The translations under genes were made by a program, and so were the position numbers. Below are positions 27,223-37,639 of a stretch of DNA of 61,978 nt, piece by piece. This stretch comes from Vannielia sp. (lineage in GTDB: Bacteria; Pseudomonadota; Alphaproteobacteria; Rhodobacterales; Rhodobacteraceae), in the NCBI RefSeq assembly GCF_029212645.1, contig NZ_JARGND010000015.1, positions 5,962 to 67,939 on the forward strand, written 5' to 3'. Every line of letters begins with the position of its first letter. Within the stretch, counting starts at the first letter, position 1. The notes under the pieces are model-generated. The model had not been told where the DNA came from. It saw nothing but the letters and a program-made list of their open reading frames with translations, and made no database searches.

Positions 27223-27590
27223 CACAGTCGCTCCCGGTTCACCCTCATATATGCCTCTTCTTGCATAAGCCGGGAGATGCTTAGTTCTGGGGCAGCTTAC
27301 AAGGATTCCTGAAGTTGACGCAGTCGGAACGCTACGTCACGAACGCCGGTGCATACTATTCGGAAAGATTACCCCAGGGAATGCGCAACTTTAAGCCTCA
27401 CCAAAGCGGTTTGGGAACTTAAGTATTGAGGTATTTTAGCTTTTATAATGATAATTATAATTCAACGTGTCAGGATGAATCCATGCCTGCCGCACGGCGT
27501 AAATATGCCATCAGGAGTCACGGTCAGGGCGCATCAAACCCGTGCGCTGCGCTTTGGCCTGCGTCAATCAGTCTGCCAATGCGTTTCAGG
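27223..27590. other. Intergenic region between two merR genes
   Basis: This 368-bp gap carries the upstream region of the beta-oxidation operon. A dyad TGACG-N14-CGTCA lies at 27316-27339, about 95 bp upstream of the first merR start, and is a candidate MerR operator. An AT-rich core at about 27444-27462 resembles a Fur-type box. No convincing coding sequence is present; open frames across it lack ribosome-binding sites and sensible composition. Confidence 0.5.
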
Positions 27591-27971
27591 CTATTTAAGG
27601 GATCCCGCCGTCTCGTCGCGCAACCGGCGCAGATCGGCGATGGACTCGTCAATCTCGCGGCGCTGGCGTGCCAGTTCGTCAAGTTGGCGGTCGGCCCGCT
27701 CGATCCAGGTTTCAAGCTGAGCGCGGTTGTCATCGCTTTCATACATGTCGAGCCACTGGCGGATTTCTTCCAATGAAAATCCAAACCGGCGGCCACGCAG
27801 AATCAGCGTCATCCGGGCAACCTCGCGCTGGTTGTAAAACCGCGAGCGCCCCTGCTTCTCGGGTTTCAGCAGCTCGATATATTCATAGTAGCGCAGGGTG
27901 CGCGGCGTCACATCGAACTTCGCACACATCTCCTTGAAGCTTAGTCCTGTATCGGCTTTCACCTCCGACAT
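27591..27971 (-). CDS. MerR family regulator (second copy)
   Basis: A 126-residue MerR protein clearly paralogous to the one at 26824: both share the VTxRTLRxYE recognition helix and a LTLILRGxRFGFSLEEIRQ-type segment. It too has no cysteines suited to metal sensing. GGAG stands nine bases before the ATG. It is divergent from a thioesterase gene at 28101, with 129 bp between, so it may control that thioesterase-MATE operon as well as acyl-CoA metabolism genes. Confidence 0.9.
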   Translation of the reverse strand: MSEVKADTGLSFKEMCAKFDVTPRTLRYYEYIELLKPEKQGRSRFYNQREVARMTLILRGRRFGFSLEEIRQWLDMYESDDNRAQLETWIERADRQLDELARQRREIDESIADLRRLRDETAGSLK

Positions 27972-28100
27972 CTTGCGGAACTCCCGGTAGCCATTGGTCT
28001 GGCCACAACCCTAGAGCAGCCGACCGGGCGGATCAATCAGTAGGGTTGCGAGGGGGCCGCCAGCGACCGATAAAGGCCTTGCAGGACAAAAGGAAAGCCA

Positions 28101-28598
28101 ATGGCAAACGATGACGAAATCAAGGTGGCGCAAGAATTCATTTCGGCGCTGCCGCATGCCAAGGAGCTGGGTTTGACGGTTGAAGACATCGGGCCGGGCC
28201 ATGCTGTGGTGGCGCTGCCCTATGCCGAGCGCCTCATTGGCGATCCGCGCACACGTGTGTTGCATGGCGGCGCGATCTCGGCGCTGATGGATACCACCTC
28301 GGGCGCCGCCGTGATGTCCTTGCCCGAAGGGTTTGGCACCGCCACGCTTGATCTGCGGATTGATTACATGCGCTCCGCCACGCCCGGCCAAACGGTTCAT
28401 GCGGCGGCTGAGTGCTATCACGTTACCCGCTCTGTCGCCTTCGTGCGCACCACCGCCTACGACGATGATAAAGAGCGCCCCGTTGCCACCGCCACGGGTG
28501 CGTTCACCTACGGCCACGCCACCGCCCCTTCAACGCCCGAACAAATGGCCACGGCGATGGACGTGTTCGAAAACGGCAAGAAGGAGTTGGGCCTTTGA
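28101..28598 (+). CDS. PaaI-type hotdog thioesterase
   Basis: Predicted acyl-CoA thioesterase of 165 residues. The hotdog signature includes the loop VLHGGAISALMDTTSGAAV that carries the catalytic acid/HGG motif, followed by the strands TLDLRIDYMRSATPGQTV. AAAGGAAAG precedes the ATG. Its end overlaps the start of a second hotdog gene, giving a tandem pair that could form a heteromer. It is divergent from a MerR gene. Confidence 0.88.
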   Translation: MANDDEIKVAQEFISALPHAKELGLTVEDIGPGHAVVALPYAERLIGDPRTRVLHGGAISALMDTTSGAAVMSLPEGFGTATLDLRIDYMRSATPGQTVHAAAECYHVTRSVAFVRTTAYDDDKERPVATATGAFTYGHATAPSTPEQMATAMDVFENGKKELGL

Positions 28599-29101
28599 AA
28601 TACCCCGAGCCTGTTCAGGTCATCAAAGAGCGGCGCGATACGGCGCTGGGCGCGCTGGTTGGCGGCATCCCCTACATCGGTTTCATGGGCATCACCTTTG
28701 AACGGCGCGGCGATGAGCTGACGGCGATCATGCCTTACCGCGGAATGCTGGTGGGCAACCCCGTGCTGCCGGCGCTGCACGGCGGGGCCACCGCCGCCTT
28801 CCTCGAAATTGCAGCCCTGGTCGAGCTGGCCTGGTCTGGCCTCTGGTCGGAGATCGAAAGCGGCGCTGTGGATGTGTCCAACCTCACCCCCGAGACCCTG
28901 CCGCGCCTTCCCAAAACGATTGATTTCACCGTTGATTACCTGCGCTCCGGCCTGCCGCGCGATGCCTATGCGCGTGCTCGGGTCAATCGCTCGGGGCGGC
29001 GGTATGCCTCGGTGCATGTGGAAGCCTGGCAAGACAATCGCTCGCGGCTGTTCGCGCAGGCCACCGGGCATTTCCTGATGCCCGCCCCGAATGATGGCTG
29101 A
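28595..29101 (+). CDS. PaaI-type hotdog thioesterase (second copy, TTG start)
   Basis: A 168-residue hotdog protein with LPALHGGATAAFLEIAALVEL in place of the first copy's HGG loop and TIDFTVDYLRSGLPRDAYARA as the following strands. The start is the rare codon TTG at 28595, which overlaps the TGA of the preceding gene; AAGGAG lies nine bases upstream, and no ATG upstream is in frame. Its 3' end overlaps the MATE gene by 11 bases. All three genes are therefore translationally coupled. Confidence 0.85.
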   Translation: MKYPEPVQVIKERRDTALGALVGGIPYIGFMGITFERRGDELTAIMPYRGMLVGNPVLPALHGGATAAFLEIAALVELAWSGLWSEIESGAVDVSNLTPETLPRLPKTIDFTVDYLRSGLPRDAYARARVNRSGRRYASVHVEAWQDNRSRLFAQATGHFLMPAPNDG

Positions 29102-30422
29102 TCTGAAAGCCACGCCTAAGCCGATCACCCACCGGCGTATCCTCAAGGTCGCCGTGCCCATCGTCATATCCAACGCCACCGTGCCAATCCTTGGCGCGGT
29201 GGATACCGGCGTTGTGGGCCAGTTGGGCGATCCGGTGCCGATTGGCGCGGTGGGTCTTGGGGCGATCGTTCTCACCGCGATCTACTGGATCTTCGGGTTT
29301 TTGCGGATGGGCACCGTTGGCCTCACCAGCCAGGCTGAAGGGGCGGAGGACCGCGCCGAGGTTTGCGCCCTCCTGATCCGCGCGCTGCTCATCGCGGTGG
29401 CAGGCGGGGTGTTGCTGATCATCGCCCAGCTTCCGCTCTTCGCTGCGGCCTTCTGGCTCGCCCCTGCCTCACCCGAGGTGGAATCCGCTGCTTGGGGCTA
29501 CATGCAAATCCGCGTCTGGTCGGCCCCCGGTGCGATTGCGATCTATGGCCTCACCGGCTGGCTCATCGCCAAGGAGCAATCACGCGCGGTGTTGATGATC
29601 CAGCTCTGGATGAACGGCCTGAACATCGGTCTTGATCTGCTCTTTGTGCTGGTGCTTGGCTGGGGCATCGAAGGCGTGGCCATTGCCACCTTCATCGCCG
29701 AGTGGACAGGTGCCGCCCTTGGCCTTTACCTCTGCCGTGACGCCTTTGAGGGCGGGCACTGGCGTAACCGTGCGCTCATCTTCAACCCCGCCCGGCTGAT
29801 CCACATGGCGGGGGTAAACACCAATATCCTGCTGCGCTCTGCGATGCTTCAGGTGATCTTCGTCTCGTTCCTGTTCCTCGGTTCCGGCTTTGGCGATGTG
29901 CAACTCGCCGCCAACCAGATCCTGCTGCAATTCCTCTACATCACCTCCTATGCGATGGATGGCTTCGCCTTCTCTGCCGAGGCCGTGGTGGGCCAGGCCT
30001 ATGGGTTGAAAAGCCCGGCGCGGGTGCGCAGGGGCGCGGTGATGACAGGCGGCTGGGGCATGGCGACCGGCGCGGTGCTGGCGTTCGCCTTCCTGCTCGC
30101 CGGACCAAGCATCATCGACGTGATGACAACCGCCCCCGAGGTGCGTGAAGCCGCGCGCACCTATCTGGCCTATATGGTCTTCGCCCCGCTGATCGGGGCG
30201 GCGGCGTGGATGTTTGACGGTATCTTCATCGGCGCAACCCGCACCCGCGATATGCGCAACATGATGGCGCTGGCGCTCATCTGCTATGGCGTTGCCGTGG
30301 CGGTCCTCATCCCGCTTCTGGGCAATCACGGCGTGTGGCTGGCCCTGCTTATCAGCTTCGCGGCCCGTGGCCTCTTCATGGGCCTGCGCTACCCCGCCCT
30401 GGAGCGTGACGCCGCCCTTTAG
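29091..30422 (+). CDS. MATE family efflux transporter
   Basis: A 443-residue inner-membrane transporter with about 12 hydrophobic segments, of the DinF-like branch of the MATE family. These export organic cations or other compounds using a Na+ or H+ gradient. Conserved features include the first-helix segment VAVPIVISNATVPILGAVDT and the GFLRMGTVGLTSQAEG loop. It is coupled to the two thioesterase genes upstream, which suggests export of a product of acid or acyl metabolism. The transported compound is unknown. Confidence 0.9.
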   Translation: MMADLKATPKPITHRRILKVAVPIVISNATVPILGAVDTGVVGQLGDPVPIGAVGLGAIVLTAIYWIFGFLRMGTVGLTSQAEGAEDRAEVCALLIRALLIAVAGGVLLIIAQLPLFAAAFWLAPASPEVESAAWGYMQIRVWSAPGAIAIYGLTGWLIAKEQSRAVLMIQLWMNGLNIGLDLLFVLVLGWGIEGVAIATFIAEWTGAALGLYLCRDAFEGGHWRNRALIFNPARLIHMAGVNTNILLRSAMLQVIFVSFLFLGSGFGDVQLAANQILLQFLYITSYAMDGFAFSAEAVVGQAYGLKSPARVRRGAVMTGGWGMATGAVLAFAFLLAGPSIIDVMTTAPEVREAARTYLAYMVFAPLIGAAAWMFDGIFIGATRTRDMRNMMALALICYGVAVAVLIPLLGNHGVWLALLISFAARGLFMGLRYPALERDAAL

Positions 30423-30719
30423 GGAAGCGGTCCCAGCGGGCACGCGACGAACGGAAGGCTGGCCATGATGAAAGTGATCGCCCGCCCAATCAGGGGTGTT
30501 GCGCCGATATCACCCTTGCGCCGGATGACACCTGACCCCGAGACCCCTTGGAAGCGCTTGAACCTCGCCCCGAAAACCGGGATCACTTCACAATGCGCCC
30601 GGTGGCTTGCGATCACCTGGCGAAAACCGCGCTCCTCAGGCAACCTTTTGGCCCCGCCTGCGTTCTGTTACCAAGCCAGCCTCGCCCGATGAGGCCTCTC
30701 TGCAAAATGAAAGACACCA

Positions 30720-31763
30720 ATGAAGCGGTTTACCTGCCCTCAATGTGGGCACGAAGTTCACTTTGATAGTCTAAAATGCGTCCGCTGCGGTCAGCCGCTC
30801 GCCTTGCTGCCCTCTGCTCTGGACATGCGCGCCACAGATGGGCAGGGCCGTACGCAGGATGGCTGGGTCGCCTGCCGCAACATCGCCGCTGGCGGGTGCA
30901 ACTGGCTTGCCGCGCCGGGCAGCGAGAGCGGCTATTGCACGGCCTGCGAGCACAACAAGACCGTGCCCAATCTTGATAATCCGTCGCACCGTGAAAAGTG
31001 GAAAGAGCTGGAGCTGGCCAAGCGGCAGCTGATCTTTGAGCTTTTGTCATGGTCGCTCGATTGCCCGACCAAGGCCGAGGAGCCAGAAACCGGGCTGGCC
31101 TTTGATTTTCTGGCAGACACCCAAACGCCGGACGGCAAGACCGTTGCGGTTTCAACCGGCCACAGCCTTGGCCTGATCACGCTCAACATTGCCGAGGGCG
31201 ATGAGATCGAGCGGGCCGAGCGCAAGCGCGACCTTCATGAGCCATACCGAACCGTCATCGGCCACCTGCGCCACGAGATCGGCCATTACTACTGGATGCG
31301 CCTGGTGCACGGCACCTCAGACCTTGAAGAATGCCGCCGGCTCTTCGGAGATGACCGGGCGGACTACGGCGAGGCTTTGCAGACCCATTACGCAGGCCCA
31401 CCGCCCGCCGGGTGGCAGCAATCCTTCATCAGCGCCTATGCCACCGCCCACCCCTGGGAGGATTTTGCCGAAACATGGGCGCATTGGATGCACATTGTTG
31501 ATGGCCTGGAAACGGCCGAGGCCTACGGCGTGTTCGGGGTCACATCGGGGCAGGGAGACAGTGTTTATCGCTCCGAGGATGTCGAGCATATGATCGGGCG
31601 TTGGGTGCACCTCACGGTCACGGTCAACAGCCTCAACCGGGGCATGGGCCAGCCAGATTTTTACCCCTTCGTGCTGTCTGACCCGGTGATCGAGAAGATG
31701 CGCTTCATCAACCGCCTCATCCACAAGAACGCCGCCAAAGCGCCCGGCGTGATCGCACAGTAA
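30720..31763 (+). CDS. Zinc-ribbon putative zinc metallopeptidase
   Basis: A 347-residue protein of the 'putative zinc-binding metallopeptidase' (DUF2248-like) group. The N-terminus has a zinc ribbon with C6, C9, C20 and C23, then a second cysteine group (C52, C60, C73, C76). The peptidase motif HEIGHYYW (H185, E186, H189) lies near the middle, and DFAETWAHWMHI downstream can supply the third ligand. It is cytosolic and lies 117 bp upstream of the transglutaminase/DUF2126 gene on the same strand; I treat it as part of that peptide-modification locus. The 297 bp before it hold nothing I can support. Confidence 0.83.
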   Translation: MKRFTCPQCGHEVHFDSLKCVRCGQPLALLPSALDMRATDGQGRTQDGWVACRNIAAGGCNWLAAPGSESGYCTACEHNKTVPNLDNPSHREKWKELELAKRQLIFELLSWSLDCPTKAEEPETGLAFDFLADTQTPDGKTVAVSTGHSLGLITLNIAEGDEIERAERKRDLHEPYRTVIGHLRHEIGHYYWMRLVHGTSDLEECRRLFGDDRADYGEALQTHYAGPPPAGWQQSFISAYATAHPWEDFAETWAHWMHIVDGLETAEAYGVFGVTSGQGDSVYRSEDVEHMIGRWVHLTVTVNSLNRGMGQPDFYPFVLSDPVIEKMRFINRLIHKNAAKAPGVIAQ

Positions 31764-31782
31764 AGAGGCAAAGCGCACGGCT

Positions 31783-31807
31783 GGCGGGGGCCGAAGTTGC
31801 CCCCGCC
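31783..31807 (+). other. Hairpin between metallopeptidase and DUF2126 genes
   Basis: A perfect 9-bp inverted repeat, GGCGGGGGC/GCCCCCGCC with a 7-base loop, lies 20 bp after the metallopeptidase stop. No T run follows, so it may attenuate or stabilise rather than terminate. Confidence 0.5.
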
Positions 31808-31880
31808 GCGCTCAAGGGCCGTTTGTGCGTGAAACCTGTGCGCCTTCGTGCGAGAACATAGGAAAAGCAGGAGAGACCCC

Positions 31881-34800
31881 TTGGCAATTCTGGCGAGTAT
31901 CCACCACCTCACGCACTACAAATATGATCGCCCGGTTACGCTGGGCCCGCAGATCATCCGCTTGCGGCCAGCCCCCCACAGCCGGACCCGCGTGGTGTCA
32001 CACTCGCTCAAGGTCACGCCCGAAAACCACTTCGTGAATTACCAGCAAGACCCCTATGGCAACTGGATGGCGCGCTTTGTCTTCCCCGAGCCGGTGCGCG
32101 AATTTCGCATCGAGGTCGATATCACCGCCGATCTCAGCGTTTATAACCCGTTCGACTTTTTTGTTGAGGACTATGCCGAGACCTGGCCGTTCGACTACGC
32201 CGAGGATTACGCGCGGGATCTCACGATCTACCGCGAGTGCGAGCCTACGGGGCCAAAGCTGCAAGCCTTCCTTGATAGCATCCCGCGTGACGAGATGCGC
32301 ACCACCGACTTTATCGTTGGCCTCAATGCGCGGCTGGCCGATGAGATTGGCTATGTGATCCGCATGGAGCCCGGCGTGCAAACGCCCGAAGAGACGCTGG
32401 AAATTGGCAAAGGCTCCTGCCGCGATACAAGTTGGCTTCTGGTGCAGGTGCTGCGCCACCTTGGCTTTGCCGCCCGCTTTGCCTCGGGCTACCTGATCCA
32501 ACTAAAGCCCGATCTGATCGCTGTTGATGGCCCTGCTGGCACCGACAAGGACTTCACCGATCTGCACGCGTGGTGCGAGGCCTATATTCCCGGCGCGGGC
32601 TGGGTGGGCCTTGATCCCACCTCGGGCCTGTTGACGGGCGAAAGTCACATCCCGCTGGCCACCACCCCGCATTACCGCAACGCGGCGCCGATTTCGGGCA
32701 TGGCGAGCTTTGCCGAGGTCGATTTTGATTTTGACATGACGGTCACGCGCACCGCCGAGCATCCGCGCATCACCAAGCCGTTTTCCGAGCAGTCATGGGG
32801 GCGGCTCAACGACATGGGCCACAAGGTGGATCAGGCGCTGCGCGACGATGACGTGCGCCTCACCATGGGCGGCGAGCCAACCTTTGTGTCGATTGATGAT
32901 TTCGAGGCCGATGAGTGGAACACCGAGGCCGTTGGCCCCACCAAGCGCAGCTTTGCCGATGCCCTGTTGCGCCGCTTGCAGGCCAAGTTCGCTCCCGGCG
33001 GCTTTTTGCATTACGGGCAGGGCAAGTGGTATCCCGGTGAAACCCTCCCCCGCTGGACCTTCTCGCTTTACTGGCGCAACGATCAAAAGCCGATCTGGCA
33101 GAACCCCGATCTGATCGCCCCCGAAGTCACCGATGGCGAGGCCTCCCCCGAAGAGGCCAAGGCCCTGCTCGGCGCGATGGCCACAAACCTTGGCGTGCCC
33201 TCGGACAATGTGTTTGCCGCCTATGAAGACCCCGCCGAATGGGTCGTCAAGGAAGGCAATCTGCCCGAGAATGTGACGCCCGAAAATTCCAAGTTGAAAG
33301 ACCCTGAGGAACGCGCCCGCATCGCCCGCGTGTTTGAGCGCGGCCTGAACGAGCCTGCCGGGTTTGTGCTACCGATCCAGAAGTGGCAGGCTAAAGGCCC
33401 GCGCACCTGGCTCTCTGAAAAGTGGGAGTTGCGCCGCAAGCATCTCTTCCTCGTGCCCGGTGACAGCCCGGTTGGCTATCGTCTGCCGCTTGGCTCCTTG
33501 CCCCATGTCCCCGAGGCCGAGTATCCGCATCTCTACCCGGCGGACCCGATGGTGCAGCGGGGTAATCTGCCGGATTACCACGCCAGAGAAGCCGTCGCCG
33601 AGCAGGAGGCAGAGGAAAAGGCCGCGCGCACGGCCGGCCAGAAGGTGGCCAGCTTCACCGCCAGCGAGCCGGGGCAAAGCCAGGTTGAGCAGGTGATTTC
33701 CGATCTCAAGGGCAAGGTGCGCACGGCCCTGTCGGTCGAGCCGCGTGACGGGCGGCTATGCATCTTCATGCCGCCGGTCGAGGAGCTGGAGGACTATCTG
33801 GAGCTGGTCGCCGCCGCCGAAGCCGCCGCCGATCAACTTGGCCTTCAGGTGCATATCGAAGGCTATGGCCCGCCAAGCGATCCGCGCATCAACGTGGTGC
33901 GCGTCGCCCCCGATCCCGGCGTGGTCGAGGTCAACGTGCATCCGGCCCATACCTGGGACGAAACCGTCAGCATCACCGAAACCGTTTATGAAGAAGCCCG
34001 CCAGCTGCGGCTTGGGGCTGACAAGTTCATGATCGACGGTCGCCACACCGGCACCGGTGGCGGCAACCATGTGGTCGTCGGCGGCTCCACCCCGTCTGAC
34101 AGTCCCTTCCTGCGGCGGCCTGATCTGCTGGCCAGCCTGATTTTGCACTGGCAGCGCCATCCCAGCCTGTCCTATCTGTTCTCCGGGTTGTTCATCGGCC
34201 CCACCAGCCAAGCCCCCCGGATTGACGAAGCCCGGATGGACAGCCTTTACGAGCTTGAGATCGCGCTGGCCCAGGTGCCCCGGCCGGGCGAGGGCGCCGC
34301 GCCGCCGCCATGGCTGGTGGACCGTCTGTTCCGCAACCTGCTGGTTGATGTCACCGGCAATACCCACCGCGCCGAGATCTGCATTGATAAGCTCTACTCC
34401 CCCGATGGCCCCACCGGGCGCCTTGGGCTGGTAGAGTTTCGCGGCTTCGAGATGCCGCCCAACCCGCGCATGAGCCTTGCGCAACAGCTTTTGATCCGCG
34501 CGCTGATCGCCCGCATGTGGCGCTCCCCGATCACCGGCAACCTCACCCGGTGGGGCACCGCGCTGGGGGATCGCTTCATGCTGCCGCATTTCGTGTGGGC
34601 TGATTTTCTGGAGGTGCTGGACGATCTGCGCCAGCACGGCTTTGATCTGGAGCCTGAGTGGTACAAGGCGCAGGCCGAGTTCCGCTTCCCGTTCTGCGGC
34701 GAAGTTACCTTCGAGGGCGCAACGCTGGAGCTGCGTCAGGCGCTTGAGCCTTGGCATGTGCTGGGTGAAACCGGCGCGATTGGCGGCACGGTGCGCTATA

Positions 34801-35234
34801 CCGATAGCTCGGTAGAGCGCCTTCAGGCCAAGTTGATTACCGGCGATCCGGGCCGCTACAGCGTCACCTGCAACCGGCGCAGCCTGCCAATGCACCGCAC
34901 CGAAGACAGCGCCATTTCGGTGGCCGCCGTGCGTTATAAAGCGTGGCAACCGCCCTTGGCGCTGCACCCGGTTTTGCCGGTCGATGCACCGCTGGTGTTT
35001 GACATCTATGACACATGGACCGGGCGGGCGATTGGCGGCTGCACCTATCACGTCGCCCATCCGGGGGGCCGCAATTACGATGTGTTCCCGGTCAACGCCA
35101 ATGAGGCCGAGGCCCGGCGTCTGGCGCGCTTCGAGGCGCATGGCCATAACGCCGGAGATTATGAGCCTGCTACGGAAACCCCGCATCGCGAGTTCCCGAT
35201 GACCCTTGATCTCAGGCGAGCGCCGCGCCGGTGA
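31881..35234 (+). CDS. Transglutaminase-like / DUF2126 protein
   Basis: A 1117-residue protein with two parts. The first 260 residues are a bacterial transglutaminase-like fold: the N-terminal beta domain, then the catalytic triad C180 in [11 protein letters not shown]229 in DLHAWCEAY and D245 in GLDPTSG. The remainder is DUF2126, predicted in the amidoligase literature to belong to peptide-bond-forming systems. The start is TTG at 31881, with AGGAGAG five bases before it; this gives the typical N-terminus [18 protein letters not shown]. Its stop overlaps the GTG of the next gene. The substrate is unknown; the locus is predicted to make or cross-link a peptide. Confidence 0.88.
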   Translation: MAILASIHHLTHYKYDRPVTLGPQIIRLRPAPHSRTRVVSHSLKVTPENHFVNYQQDPYGNWMARFVFPEPVREFRIEVDITADLSVYNPFDFFVEDYAETWPFDYAEDYARDLTIYRECEPTGPKLQAFLDSIPRDEMRTTDFIVGLNARLADEIGYVIRMEPGVQTPEETLEIGKGSCRDTSWLLVQVLRHLGFAARFASGYLIQLKPDLIAVDGPAGTDKDFTDLHAWCEAYIPGAGWVGLDPTSGLLTGESHIPLATTPHYRNAAPISGMASFAEVDFDFDMTVTRTAEHPRITKPFSEQSWGRLNDMGHKVDQALRDDDVRLTMGGEPTFVSIDDFEADEWNTEAVGPTKRSFADALLRRLQAKFAPGGFLHYGQGKWYPGETLPRWTFSLYWRNDQKPIWQNPDLIAPEVTDGEASPEEAKALLGAMATNLGVPSDNVFAAYEDPAEWVVKEGNLPENVTPENSKLKDPEERARIARVFERGLNEPAGFVLPIQKWQAKGPRTWLSEKWELRRKHLFLVPGDSPVGYRLPLGSLPHVPEAEYPHLYPADPMVQRGNLPDYHAREAVAEQEAEEKAARTAGQKVASFTASEPGQSQVEQVISDLKGKVRTALSVEPRDGRLCIFMPPVEELEDYLELVAAAEAAADQLGLQVHIEGYGPPSDPRINVVRVAPDPGVVEVNVHPAHTWDETVSITETVYEEARQLRLGADKFMIDGRHTGTGGGNHVVVGGSTPSDSPFLRRPDLLASLILHWQRHPSLSYLFSGLFIGPTSQAPRIDEARMDSLYELEIALAQVPRPGEGAAPPPWLVDRLFRNLLVDVTGNTHRAEICIDKLYSPDGPTGRLGLVEFRGFEMPPNPRMSLAQQLLIRALIARMWRSPITGNLTRWGTALGDRFMLPHFVWADFLEVLDDLRQHGFDLEPEWYKAQAEFRFPFCGEVTFEGATLELRQALEPWHVLGETGAIGGTVRYTDSSVERLQAKLITGDPGRYSVTCNRRSLPMHRTEDSAISVAAVRYKAWQPPLALHPVLPVDAPLVFDIYDTWTGRAIGGCTYHVAHPGGRNYDVFPVNANEAEARRLARFEAHGHNAGDYEPATETPHREFPMTLDLRRAPRR

Positions 35235-37630
35235 GTCCGACAGGCGCACATACGGCCTTCCCTGATGGGGGCCACCTGCTCGAAGGTTACCAGCCCCAGC
35301 CGGGGGTGCCTGACGAGATGATCGCGCCGGACGGCTCGATGCGCTATGTCTGGGCGCCCTTGGTCACGCAGCTGTCGATGATGACCCCCGAAGAGGTGGA
35401 GGGGGCCTTTGCCCACGGTCACCAACACCTCGCCAATTCGGGGGTTTTCTTTCGCCACTACGGCGATCCTTCGGGCGCTGTGCGCGACTGGCCGCTCAAC
35501 CCGGTCCCGGTGGTGCTGCACGAAGCCGAGTGGCGCAAAATCGAGGAAGGGCTGGTGCAACGCGCCGGGCTTCTCGATCTGGTGGCACAGGATCTCTACG
35601 GCGAAAACCGCCTGATTGCCGAGGGAAAGCTTCCGGCGCGCCTGATCGCGTCCAACCCCGAATGGCTGCGCCCGATGGTTGGCATCAAGCCACGCGGCGG
35701 GCATTTCTTGAACTTCATCGCCTTCGAAATCGGCCGTGGCCCCGATGGCCGCTGGTGGGTGCTTGAAGACCGTGTCGATGCGCCCTCTGGCGCAGGCTTC
35801 GCGCTGGAAAACCGGATTGCCACCAATAGCATCTTTCCGCAGTTGCACCGCGCCTCGCGCATCCGCCGCTTGGCCGGGTTTTTCGAGGCGTTCCGCTCCA
35901 TGCTGGATGGCCTCAGCGCCGATGGCACGCAGGCAGGCGTGCTCACGCCGGGGCCAAACGCCGATACCTATGACGAGCACGCCTACCTCGCTCGCTACCT
36001 CGGGATGCCGCTGCTGGAGGGCGAGGATCTGTTGGTGGATGGTGGCGAGCTCAAGGTGCGCACGGTGGATGGGCTGCTGCCGATCAATGTGCTCTGGCGG
36101 CGGATGGATGGCATCTGGTCTGATCCGCTTGAACTGGCCTCCGAAAGCCAGCTTGGAACGCCCGGCCTGGTGTCGGTCATCCGGCAAGGCAAGCTCACCA
36201 TGGTCAACGCGCTCGGCTCCGGGGTGCTGGAAACCCAGGCGCTCATGGCGTTTCTGCCGCAACTCAGCCGCTCGCTCACCGGCGAGGCGCTGAAGCTGCC
36301 CAACCTCGCGACATGGTGGTGCGGCCAGCCCTCTGAGCTTGCACATGTGCGCGCCCATGCCGACCGGATGTTGATCGGCCCGGCGCTTTCAACGCGCATG
36401 CCCTATGAAACCGACGCCACCTATGCGCTCGGCGGACGCCTGCGCGGCCCCGATCATGGCGGTGATCTGGATCGCTGGCTTGTTGAAAATGCCGATGGGC
36501 TGGTCGCCAAGGAGCTTGCCACCCTGTCCACCACCCCGGTCTATCAGGCTGGCGGCTTCGTGCCGCGCCCAATGTCGCTTCGGGTGTTCCTTGCCCGCAC
36601 CGAAAACGGCTGGCAAATGATGCCCGGCGGCTTTGCCCGCATCTCAGGCTCTTCCGATCCCACCGCCGTTTCCATGCGCAATGGCGGCACCGTTTCCGAT
36701 GTGTGGGTGGTCAGCGATACGCCCGTCGCGGCCCAAACCCTGATCGCAAGCGGCAACATGCGCCCCGCCTCGGCGCATATCAATGCGCTGCCCGCGCAGG
36801 CGGCGGACAATCTTTTCTGGGTCGGGCGCTATACCGAGCGCACCGAGCATCTGCTGCGCATGGTGCGCGCCTATAACATCCGCCTCGATGAGCCGGTCTC
36901 AAAGGCGCTGATGAAGCAGTTGCGCAAACAACTGGCGTTCTATGGGGTGAAGCCCGCGCAGCCGTTTCCCAAAGCTGTCCTCGCGGCGCTGGACTCGGCC
37001 GTCAACGCGGCCAGCCAGATACGTGACCGCTTCAACGTGGATGCCTGGGCCGCACTGATGGACATGCAAAAATCCACGCACCGGATCTCCCGGCGCACCA
37101 AGCGCGGGGCCGATGCCGCCTCGGTGATGAGTGTGATGTTGCGCAAGAGCGCAGGGTTTTCCGGCCTTGTGCATGATAACATGGCCCGCAGTTCCAGCTG
37201 GAACTTCCTCATGCTCGGCCGCTCTCTGGAACGCGCTTCAAACATGGCCAGCCTGCTGGCCGTTGTCACCAGCAAGAAGGCCCCCGAAGGCGGGCTGGAT
37301 CTGGCGATCGAGGTGGGTGACAGCATCATCCTGCATCACCAGAAGTATGCGCTTTTCACCAGCCGCGAGAGCGTGATTGATCTGCTGGCCTGTGATCCGA
37401 CCAACCCGCGCTCCATCGCGTTTCATCTCGATGTCATCTGCAAAGGCATCCAGCGCCTGAGCCAGTTGCACTCGGATCAGCGCACCGATGAACTGCTGCA
37501 AAAGGCGACCGATATCCGCGAGGGCTTCGCAGCGCGCGGGGTGATGGGGTTGAGTAGCAAGGCGCTGTGGCAGGTGAGCAGTGATCTGCTCGACCTGTCC
37601 ACCATGCTGAACACCATTTTCATCCACTAG
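35231..37630 (+). CDS. Circularly permuted ATP-grasp / alpha-E fusion protein
   Basis: A 799-residue fusion. The N-terminal part (to about residue 460) is the circularly permuted type 2 ATP-grasp domain (DUF404/DUF407), predicted to form amide bonds using [23 protein letters not shown] and [15 protein letters not shown] are recognisable segments. The C-terminal part (about 500-795) is the helical alpha-E domain (DUF403), which often occurs as a separate protein. The GTG start overlaps the DUF2126 stop. Together with two transglutaminase-like proteins it forms the conserved predicted peptide-ligase locus. Biochemistry is uncharacterised. Confidence 0.88.
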   Translation: MSPTGAHTAFPDGGHLLEGYQPQPGVPDEMIAPDGSMRYVWAPLVTQLSMMTPEEVEGAFAHGHQHLANSGVFFRHYGDPSGAVRDWPLNPVPVVLHEAEWRKIEEGLVQRAGLLDLVAQDLYGENRLIAEGKLPARLIASNPEWLRPMVGIKPRGGHFLNFIAFEIGRGPDGRWWVLEDRVDAPSGAGFALENRIATNSIFPQLHRASRIRRLAGFFEAFRSMLDGLSADGTQAGVLTPGPNADTYDEHAYLARYLGMPLLEGEDLLVDGGELKVRTVDGLLPINVLWRRMDGIWSDPLELASESQLGTPGLVSVIRQGKLTMVNALGSGVLETQALMAFLPQLSRSLTGEALKLPNLATWWCGQPSELAHVRAHADRMLIGPALSTRMPYETDATYALGGRLRGPDHGGDLDRWLVENADGLVAKELATLSTTPVYQAGGFVPRPMSLRVFLARTENGWQMMPGGFARISGSSDPTAVSMRNGGTVSDVWVVSDTPVAAQTLIASGNMRPASAHINALPAQAADNLFWVGRYTERTEHLLRMVRAYNIRLDEPVSKALMKQLRKQLAFYGVKPAQPFPKAVLAALDSAVNAASQIRDRFNVDAWAALMDMQKSTHRISRRTKRGADAASVMSVMLRKSAGFSGLVHDNMARSSSWNFLMLGRSLERASNMASLLAVVTSKKAPEGGLDLAIEVGDSIILHHQKYALFTSRESVIDLLACDPTNPRSIAFHLDVICKGIQRLSQLHSDQRTDELLQKATDIREGFAARGVMGLSSKALWQVSSDLLDLSTMLNTIFIH

Positions 37631-37639
37631 AGGTGCCCT

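Noticed and set aside
30423-30719. Possible short genes in the gap before the metallopeptidase (both strands)
   Set aside because: Frames of 70-75 codons are present, but composition and missing ribosome-binding sites give no support; possibly the remains of a lost gene.
33756-35249. 497-codon open frame on the minus strand
   Set aside because: Antisense to the DUF2126 gene, which has strong domain support.
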